Below are positions 7,537 to 12,942 of a stretch of DNA of 12,942 nucleotides, one piece after another. The notes under the pieces are model-generated. The model did not search any database. It worked only from the letters and a program-made list of their open reading frames with translations, and was not told the DNA's origin. This DNA is from a bacterium (GTDB lineage: Bacteria > Verrucomicrobiota > Verrucomicrobiae > Limisphaerales > J093). Numbering within the stretch: the first letter of the stretch is position 1; the number at the start of each line of letters is the position of its first letter. The stretch is taken from the NCBI GenBank assembly GCA_021839785.1, contig JAKCAB010000507.1, positions 1-12,942 of the forward strand, read 5' to 3'. A program made the position numbers and the translations under genes.

Positions 7537-7880
7537 AAGCGGTGGTTCGGTCGCGAGCAAACCACAGTGCGGTCGGGAGATCAATTGAGCTTTGTGGACG
7601 GCGCGCGCCGCCTGTTTCGACAGCGGGGCAATTTTTGTCGCAATTGCGACATTTTTTGTACCACCCGGCACCGATGCTTTCCGTTTCCCCCGGCGGGACA
7701 ACCGGCCCTGGCTAATCCGGACGTTGGCAAGCAGTCAGGTCCACGAGCCTCAGCCAGAAACTGAGCTGCGCCCCGGTTGCCGAGGAAATCCGCTTGCCCG
7801 CCGGGCCGCCCGCGAATTTCATCGGCCCGCCGCTGGCCGGGACAAAATGCAAGCGCTGACGAAAGCCGGGCGGCCTTGGC
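7537..7880. other. Divergent spacer between cassette and permease
   Basis: No gene is supported in this 344-base region. It must hold the promoters of the leftward cassette and of the rightward permease. Its notable content is the A/T-rich island around 7628-7660 with the palindrome annotated separately; the rest is GC-rich. I could not fix convincing -35/-10 pairs in either direction. The distance from the palindrome to the DUF6807 ATG is about 100 bases and to the permease ATG about 230 bases, so both mRNAs may have long leaders. No riboswitch fold was recognised. Confidence 0.55.
7636..7651. promoter_or_regulatory. Perfect 16-bp palindrome, probable operator
   Basis: TGTCGCAATTGCGACA is a perfect palindrome, with T-runs on both sides (ATTTTT just before, TTTTTT just after on the plus strand). 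It lies in the only A/T-rich island between two divergent transcription units, where a dimeric repressor or activator would bind. As RNA it could form a 5-bp stem with an AATT loop and a following T-run, but no upstream gene points into it, so a terminator is less likely than an operator. The regulator is not encoded in the window. Confidence 0.5.
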
Positions 7881-9125
7881 ATGAACCCGCACCACGAACT
7901 TGTCGCCACCGCGGTTTTTGCGCTCACCTACCTCCTCATCAGCGGACGGCGACTGAAGATTCTGCCGCTGAACCGTCCGGCTGCGGCGCTGCTCGGCACC
8001 GTGCTGATGGTGGCCACCGGCGTCCTCACGCCGCAGCAAGCCTACCGCGCGGTCGATTACGACACGCTGGTGCTGTTGCTCGGTATGATGTTGATCTCCG
8101 CCTATCTCGGCCTGGCCGGCTTCTTCGATTGGGCGGCCGACTGGGTGCTCCGCGTCGGCCGCACGCCGCAACGGCTGTTGCTCTACTTGATCGTGGTGTC
8201 CGGCTCGCTCTCGGCGTTGCTGGTGAACGACACCGTCTGCCTGATGCTGACCCCGCTGGTGGTGGCCGTGATGGTGCGCAGCGGCCTGCCCCTGCCACCG
8301 TACCTGCTCGCGCTCGCCATGAGTGCCAACCTGGGCAGCGTGGCCACGCTGGTGGGCAATCCGCAGAACATGATCGTCAGCCAACTGGGCCGGGAACACC
8401 TCACCTTCGTGCGCTTCTCCGCGTCGCTCCTGCCCGTGGCGATCGCTGGCCTCGCCCTCGAATACGGCGTGCTCCGGTTCGGGTTCCGGCGCGTGCTGGG
8501 CGCCGCGATCATCCGGCCGCCCCAGCGGGTTGCGCGCCCGCTGGACGTGCGCCTGGTCTCGATCAGCCTCGGGTCATTGGCGCTGGTGTTCGTCGGCTTT
8601 CTCGGCGGTTTGAACCTCGCCTGGACGGCGCTGGCCGGCGGCGCGTTGGTGATGGTGCTGGCCCAGCGCGACACGCATGAAGTGCTCAAGCTCGTGGACT
8701 GGCACCTGCTGGTGTTCTTTGCCGCGCTCTTCGTGGTGGTGGAAGGCCTCAACGGCACCGGCCTGACCGATCAAGCCTACGACCGGCTCCGCGGCGTGTT
8801 CGGCGCCACTGCGACCGCGCAGGCTTGGAACTTCGCGTGGTTCGCCGCACTGGGTTCGAACGTGTTTTCCAACGTTCCCTTCGTGCTCGTGGCCGGGAAA
8901 TGGATCGCCAGCTTCCAGAACCCCGAACTGATGTGGAAGGTCATGGCGCTCGCCACCACGTTCGCCGGCAACCTCACGCTGCTGGGCTCGGTGGCGAACC
9001 TCATCGTGGTCGAGTCCGCGCGCGGCCATTGCGAAATCGGTTTCTGGGACTACGCGCGCTTCGGCATCCCCATCACGATCCTGACGACGATCGTGGGAAT
9101 GGGGTTGTTGCTCCTGCTCGGGTGA
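7881..9125 (+). CDS. SLC13/ArsB-type ion permease
   Basis: A 414-residue polytopic inner-membrane transporter of the ion transporter superfamily (SLC13/DASS, ArsB, CitMHS, NhaD). It shows the inverted two-half layout. The first half has [21 protein letters not shown] (107-127) and [16 protein letters not shown] (148-163). The second half has [16 protein letters not shown] (324-339) and [16 protein letters not shown] (361-376). Each half therefore has one N-D/N-V-P re-entrant loop and one glycine-rich ATL-GNP-type loop, which form the substrate and ion site. About 10-11 membrane segments fit. Members move dicarboxylates, sulfate, arsenite or other anions, often with sodium. The substrate here is not determined, and motif GNPQN is closest in style to the YbiR/'anion permease' branch. 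The start is the first in-frame ATG and no strong Shine-Dalgarno sequence precedes it. It diverges from the sugar-oxidoreductase cassette and may serve it. Confidence 0.9.
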   Translation: MNPHHELVATAVFALTYLLISGRRLKILPLNRPAAALLGTVLMVATGVLTPQQAYRAVDYDTLVLLLGMMLISAYLGLAGFFDWAADWVLRVGRTPQRLLLYLIVVSGSLSALLVNDTVCLMLTPLVVAVMVRSGLPLPPYLLALAMSANLGSVATLVGNPQNMIVSQLGREHLTFVRFSASLLPVAIAGLALEYGVLRFGFRRVLGAAIIRPPQRVARPLDVRLVSISLGSLALVFVGFLGGLNLAWTALAGGALVMVLAQRDTHEVLKLVDWHLLVFFAALFVVVEGLNGTGLTDQAYDRLRGVFGATATAQAWNFAWFAALGSNVFSNVPFVLVAGKWIASFQNPELMWKVMALATTFAGNLTLLGSVANLIVVESARGHCEIGFWDYARFGIPITILTTIVGMGLLLLLG

Positions 9126-9134
9126 GGATCCCCC

Positions 9135-12100
9135 TTATTTCACCAACACCGCCCGGTAGAACCGTTGCAGGCCGGCGCCCGCGGTGGTGTCCACCTTCGA
9201 CGCCGACTCGCCCGCGGCGTGAACGTCGCCCGGCACAGCACTCCAATCCGGTGCCTCGACCGAGTCTTTGAATTGCACGCGGTAGGTCTTGCCCGGAACC
9301 GCGCTCCAAATCACGGTCACGCTGCCGCCCCCGGCACCGCTCAACGTGAGCACGCGCAACGCCGAGCCTTCTTTCGTCGGATCGGTGCCGGCGGTGTATT
9401 CGGCGCGGTCAGACATCCCATCGCCGTCGAGATCACTCGCGCCGTCGCGGACCAGGCTGTTGAAGTAAGTCAGTTCCCAATCGTCCGGCAGACCGTCCTG
9501 GTCGGAGTCGGCGACCGGTCCGGAGCCAAGCCGTAGCACGAAGAGGTCGCTGGCTCGATTCAAGTCGCCCGCCGCCAAGTCGGTGGCCCAACTCATAAAC
9601 ACCGCTGTGCGCCCGTCCGGTCCAATCACCGGCGAGAGCGAGCCGAAGTTGGGGAAGGCGCCCGCAGCGGTGGCGCTCAACAGCAACGTCCGGCCCGCCG
9701 CCAGGTCGCGCACAAAGATGTCGCCGTAGCCGTTCGTGTCGTGCGGGACCAGGTTGGTCGCCACGCTCTTGAACACGACGTAACGGCCATCGCCACTGAT
9801 CACTGGCTGATAGGATGAGCCGTTGCCGGGAGTTACTCCGTCCAGGCTGACGCTCACGAGGTTCGTGGTGTCGCTCGCGAAATCGCGGACGTACACTTGG
9901 CGCCGGGCGGCCGGGTTGGCCAGATAAGTGTACGCCACCCGCTGCCCGTCGGCCGAGAGCGACGGGTTGCTCGCGCCCGCCGGCAAGACCAGGCTGGCAT
10001 CGCCCGTGAGACTCCGCACCAAAACGCTGTAGAAGGTCGCGTTCGTGCCGGCAAAGGCCGCCCACTGCGAGTCCGCGCTGATCGAAATCGGCTGCGGTTC
10101 CGTTCCTGTGAGTCGAAGTGCGGTACCCGACAAGTCCTGCACTCTGGTCGTGGTCTGGCTGGCCAGGTCGCGAACGTAGAAGAACAACACCCCATCCCGG
10201 AAGAGGACGTGCCGGCCATCCGGCGTCATCACCGGCGAGAACCCGCCTTCGAGCCGACTGCTGGTGCCATCGTCGTCGATGGTCACGAGTTGATTGGTCC
10301 GGGCGATTCGGTCGAACACGAATACGTCACGAATCGGGCTCAGAAATTGCTGCCGCAGCGGATTGACCAGGTTGGGCGGCATCAGATTCGTGGCCAAGCT
10401 CTCGAAGGCTGTCCACCGGCCGTCGGCGCTGATGTTGGGAGCGAGCGAACTGCCGGCGCCGCTACCGGTCCCACCGGGCACGTGGCTCGCGAGTTCGGTG
10501 GTGCCCGTCTCCAAATCGCGCACGAAAACGTCGTTCAAGCCGTTGGTGTCGCCCTCCACCAAATCGCTCGCCAGGCTGGCGAACGCGACAAAGCGACCAT
10601 CCGCGCCGATCACGGGGCTGTGCGAACCGCCGTTGCCCGACGCCGTCCCGGCAAGGTTGACGCTCACGAGCGTGTTCGAGCCGGTGGTGAGGTCGTGCAG
10701 AAACACGTCGCCGACACCATTCCGGTCGTTCGGGACCAAATCCTCCGCAGCGCTGGTGAACACGAGATAGCGACCGTCCGCACTGAGGCATTGCGGTCGG
10801 GCCGAACTCGGGCCCGCGGCCGTGATCGAGATCACCGCGGGGTCGCGCGGCGAAAGCAGGCGCAGCTCCAGCGGATCCAGGGTCAACAAAAACGCGTCCT
10901 GCGCGTGGTTGTTGTCGCCGGCGATCAGGCCGGGCGCGTCGCTGCTGAAACCGAGCCGGTTCAAGTCCGCGCTCCAGACCGGATGCCACAGGTTGGGACT
11001 GCCCTCACCCCGCGTCGCGTCCGAAGCGCTGACCACGGCCGCCGTGTTGACCACCAAATCGTAGCGGAAAACGTAAACGCCCGGCGCTGCGAAGCCGGCG
11101 GTCGGGGCGAGGATTTGGGCTTGGTCCGCCACGAAGCGTCCGTCGGCGCTGACCACCGGCCCGCCGACCTGTCCAACGTCCGTGGCGTCGGCGACCGGCA
11201 CTTCGAGCTGCGTCAGCGATTGGTCGGTCTCGCGCCAGACGAAGACCGCGTCGGGCGCTTGGGCTGCGGCCAGCACGTTGCTCCGGCTGCCTTGGAAGGC
11301 GATGACACTGCCGTCGGCATTCGCCGCGATGGGCAGAGGGCCGAACAGAGGCAGACCGGCCTCGGCCAGGTTCGTCGCCACGAGCAAGGTCGTGTCGCTC
11401 GCCGGGTCGTAACGGAGCACCAGCGGGCCATAGGCGTAAATCAGGAAGCGCCCGTCGCCGCTGAAGGTCGCCTTCCAAGGCACGAGCCGGGAGGCGGGCG
11501 TCACGTCGATCGGAAAGTTCGTCGCGCCGCGGCTGACCCAGAGGTTTGCCCCCGCCGCGATGTCGTGCAGGTAAAGCAACGGCTGGGAGTTCGTGGCGGG
11601 AGTGTCAGCCGCCAAACCGGTGCTGGCGCTGAAAAAGGCGAGCCGCCGCCCGTCCGCGCTGAGCACCGGTCCCGAGGAAGCCTTGGCGCCAGTTTGAGGG
11701 CTGGCATAGCCTTGGCTCACCAACCGGAGAGTCCCGGTCTTGACGCTGTAAAGGAACACGTCGCTCGCGAGATTGGCATCGGTCACACCCGTGACAAGGT
11801 TGGTAGCGTTGGCATTACTCTCAAGCGCGATCCCGGCCCCGTCCGGCGTCATGACCGGCGCCTCCGAAGCCCCGCCACCGGCGGCTGCCGTGGCAGGCGT
11901 GGTGCTGACCCGAACGGTGCTGCCGGTTACGCAGTCGCGGAAGAAAACGTCCTTCAAGCCGTTGGTATCGCCCGGCACGAGATCACTGGCCTCGCTTTCA
12001 AAAACCACCCAGTGGCCATCGTCAGAAACGCTCGGCGCACCGGAGTAACCGTGGCCAGCCGCGCCGAAAGGAGTCGCGCTCACGAGGCTCAACTGTCCGC

Positions 12101-12359
12101 TCGTGGTGTCGAAAAGGTAGAGCTGGGCAAAGTCGCCCGGGTTTGCACCCACGGCCAGATCGGTAGCGCTGCTGGCCAGGACGATGAAGCGGCCATTTGC
12201 GCTCATCGCGGCTACGGTTGAATCGCCGTTGGCCGTGGCCGATCGAATGGCGGCGGCGCTGAGAAGCTGCGGCGTGGTGCCGGTGGCAACGGTGACGACG
12301 AGAGTCGTTGAAAGCGCCAGCGCAACAAAAATCCCTGAAAGCCAGTTTCGCGTGGACAT
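9135..12359 (-). CDS. Large secreted protein with 16 PD40/TolB-like repeats and a DxDxDG C-terminal module
   Basis: A 1074-residue exported protein. The N-terminus MSTRNWLSGIFVALALSTTLVV is a signal peptide, probably cut after about residue 27-36. I count 16 repeats with the plan 'P-V-[ILM]-[ST]-x-DGRxVAFxSxAxDLVxGDTNGxxDVFVRDLxTGxTxLVS', matching PD40/TolB-type beta-propeller blades. Several blades carry DxNGxxD loops (GDTNGLKD, NDRNGVGD, GDTNGLND, HDTNGYGD) that look able to bind calcium. After the propellers, residues 951-1000 hold DSDQDGLPDDWEL and DLDGDGMSDRAEY, a thrombospondin-3/dockerin-like calcium module. The last ~65 residues (SVTVIWSAVPGKTYRVQFKDS to FYRAVLVK) form a small beta domain seen at the ends of many verrucomicrobial secreted proteins. 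It is probably a cell-surface or secreted binding protein, and its ligand is unknown. No catalytic motif is seen. Its stop is 9 bases from that of the convergent permease, and no ribosome binding site is obvious. Confidence 0.9.
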   Translation of the reverse strand: MSTRNWLSGIFVALALSTTLVVTVATGTTPQLLSAAAIRSATANGDSTVAAMSANGRFIVLASSATDLAVGANPGDFAQLYLFDTTSGQLSLVSATPFGAAGHGYSGAPSVSDDGHWVVFESEASDLVPGDTNGLKDVFFRDCVTGSTVRVSTTPATAAAGGGASEAPVMTPDGAGIALESNANATNLVTGVTDANLASDVFLYSVKTGTLRLVSQGYASPQTGAKASSGPVLSADGRRLAFFSASTGLAADTPATNSQPLLYLHDIAAGANLWVSRGATNFPIDVTPASRLVPWKATFSGDGRFLIYAYGPLVLRYDPASDTTLLVATNLAEAGLPLFGPLPIAANADGSVIAFQGSRSNVLAAAQAPDAVFVWRETDQSLTQLEVPVADATDVGQVGGPVVSADGRFVADQAQILAPTAGFAAPGVYVFRYDLVVNTAAVVSASDATRGEGSPNLWHPVWSADLNRLGFSSDAPGLIAGDNNHAQDAFLLTLDPLELRLLSPRDPAVISITAAGPSSARPQCLSADGRYLVFTSAAEDLVPNDRNGVGDVFLHDLTTGSNTLVSVNLAGTASGNGGSHSPVIGADGRFVAFASLASDLVEGDTNGLNDVFVRDLETGTTELASHVPGGTGSGAGSSLAPNISADGRWTAFESLATNLMPPNLVNPLRQQFLSPIRDVFVFDRIARTNQLVTIDDDGTSSRLEGGFSPVMTPDGRHVLFRDGVLFFYVRDLASQTTTRVQDLSGTALRLTGTEPQPISISADSQWAAFAGTNATFYSVLVRSLTGDASLVLPAGASNPSLSADGQRVAYTYLANPAARRQVYVRDFASDTTNLVSVSLDGVTPGNGSSYQPVISGDGRYVVFKSVATNLVPHDTNGYGDIFVRDLAAGRTLLLSATAAGAFPNFGSLSPVIGPDGRTAVFMSWATDLAAGDLNRASDLFVLRLGSGPVADSDQDGLPDDWELTYFNSLVRDGASDLDGDGMSDRAEYTAGTDPTKEGSALRVLTLSGAGGGSVTVIWSAVPGKTYRVQFKDSVEAPDWSAVPGDVHAAGESASKVDTTAGAGLQRFYRAVLVK

Positions 12360-12405
12360 AGACCGGTTTGTTTGAGGTTTTCTACTCGCATAAACTTAGC
12401 AATAC

Positions 12406-12478
12406 CTGTGCCAGATCGATGATGCCGAATTCGCAGTTGTACCGTCCAGACGTTCCGGCGGTCTTGTCGATGGCACAG
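12406..12478. repeat. Long inverted repeat in a divergent promoter region
   Basis: CTGTGCCA (12406-12413) pairs perfectly with TGGCACAG (12471-12478). After a GA bulge on the left side, TCGA (12416-12419) pairs with TCGA (12467-12470). This gives 12 paired bases around a 47-base loop. The repeat fills much of the 163-base spacer (12360-12522) between the secreted repeat protein and the pilin-like gene. It could be a pair of operator half-sites, or a hairpin in one of the leaders. No clear -35/-10 pair was found nearby. Confidence 0.4.
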
Positions 12479-12522
12479 ACTCTGCTAAACAAAAGCGCGA
12501 AATTGGATCCACTCTCACGACC

Positions 12523-12942
12523 ATGAAAACCAGGTGTTCGGATTTTCGGCCTCTGCGGTTCGGTGCCGTTTCAACCTCCCGCCCAGACTGCCGGGCATTT
12601 ACCCGCACGGACCTGCTCGCGCTCCTGTTTGCCACGGGTCTGCTGGCCGCGCTGGGCCTGCCGGCGCTGGCCACCTCCGGCCGCGGCGCCGCCAGCGCGG
12701 GTTGTCTGAATAACCTGCGCCGCCTCGCCCAAGGCTGGCTGCTGTTCGCCGAAGACCACAGCGGCTTCCTGCCGGGCAACGTCGATAATGGCTCGACGAC
12801 CGGCTACAACTGGGTGGGCGGGCAGGCAGGGCCGAGTGGCGCGCAGGAATTCAACCCGGAGATCCTTCAGAATCCAACCCAGTCCCAACTTGCCAGCGAC
12901 CTCTGTCGCGAAGCCGACCCGTTTCTCTGCCCAGCCTATCTC
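12523..12942 (+). CDS. Pilin-like / H-X9-DG-type protein, N-terminal part only
   Basis: The reading frame begins at the ATG at 12523 and stays open for 140 codons to the window edge. Residues 25-50 read AFTRTDLLALLFATGLLAALGLPALA. This is the hydrophobic N-helix of prepilin-like proteins, with a processing site after Ala25, Phe26 as the first mature residue and Asp30 in the place of the canonical Glu5. It is followed by CLNNLRRLAQGWLLFAEDHSGFLPGN (61-86). That stretch matches the 'C-x-NNLRQL..A...YA.D..G.LP' region of the H-X9-DG / DUF1559-like pseudopilins that are expanded in Verrucomicrobiota and Planctomycetes. These proteins are assumed to be handled by type II secretion or type IV pilus machinery. 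The 24-residue leader before the processing site is long, and the C-terminal half cannot be seen. No strong ribosome binding site precedes the start. Confidence 0.82.
   Translation, partial: MKTRCSDFRPLRFGAVSTSRPDCRAFTRTDLLALLFATGLLAALGLPALATSGRGAASAGCLNNLRRLAQGWLLFAEDHSGFLPGNVDNGSTTGYNWVGGQAGPSGAQEFNPEILQNPTQSQLASDLCREADPFLCPAYL

Noticed and set aside
7581..8399. A 272-codon minus-strand frame overlapping the permease start and the divergent spacer
   Set aside because: Its Gln/His/Arg-rich translation is the antisense of the permease's hydrophobic codons. It also crosses the palindrome.
9897..12221. A 774-codon open frame on the plus strand
   Set aside because: It is antisense to the propeller-repeat gene. 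Its apparent repeats are only the mirror of the DTNG/SADGR repeats on the other strand.
1..12942. CRISPR arrays, tRNA/rRNA genes, insertion sequences, phage or defence genes
   Set aside because: I looked on both strands for regularly spaced repeats, cloverleaf-like segments, transposase or integrase motifs and known defence domains, and saw none. The repeats inside 9450-12330 are protein-coding blades, not direct repeats with spacers.

Overview
The window is high-GC bacterial DNA, about 13 kb, with seven genes that I can support. Two of them run off the ends. The gene set points to Verrucomicrobiota, most likely the Pedosphaera/Limisphaerales side (subdivision 3). It includes Tat-exported Gfo/Idh/MocA oxidoreductases, a DUF6807 ('PmoA family') protein, a very large secreted PD40-repeat protein ending in a DxDxDG module plus a short C-terminal beta domain, and a pilin-like protein with an FTRTDLLALL N-terminus. 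This assignment is inferred from gene families and style; there is no rRNA or marker gene here. A planctomycete is a weaker alternative.

Layout. (1) 1-1649, minus strand: an incomplete, single-pass membrane-anchored protein of unknown function, continuing beyond base 1. (2) 1650-1901: a spacer with a 69-nt REP-like element made of two perfect hairpins inside an outer stem. (3) 1902-3167, minus: an MFS exporter of the EntS/MFS_3 type. (4) 3168-3533: a non-coding spacer. (5) 3534-7536, minus: a compact three-gene unit, transcribed DUF6807 protein, then Gfo/Idh/MocA oxidoreductase, then a second Gfo/Idh/MocA oxidoreductase, with gaps of 21 and 43 bases. (6) 7537-7880: a divergent regulatory spacer with a 16-bp perfect palindrome flanked by T-rich tracts. 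(7) 7881-9125, plus: an SLC13/ArsB-type ion permease. (8) 9135-12359, minus: a 1074-residue secreted protein with 16 beta-propeller-like repeats, convergent with the permease and only 9 bases from it. (9) 12360-12522: a second divergent spacer with a long inverted repeat. (10) 12523-12942, plus: the start of a pilin-like (H-X9-DG type) protein, running off the right edge.

How the genes may work together. The three-gene unit looks like an envelope sugar-modification cassette: one protein with a Sec-type signal and two with twin-arginine signals, two of them NAD(P)-type oxidoreductases. The divergently transcribed SLC13-type permease could take up an anionic product, and the shared palindrome could regulate both sides. 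That link is inference. No tRNA, rRNA, CRISPR, insertion sequence, phage or recognisable defence system was seen. The coding DNA carries several very long antisense open frames (up to 942 codons), which I judge to be by-products of high GC content. The most useful second looks are the altered active-site motifs of the two oxidoreductases, the palindrome, the REP-like element and the 8+8 repeat organisation of the large secreted protein.
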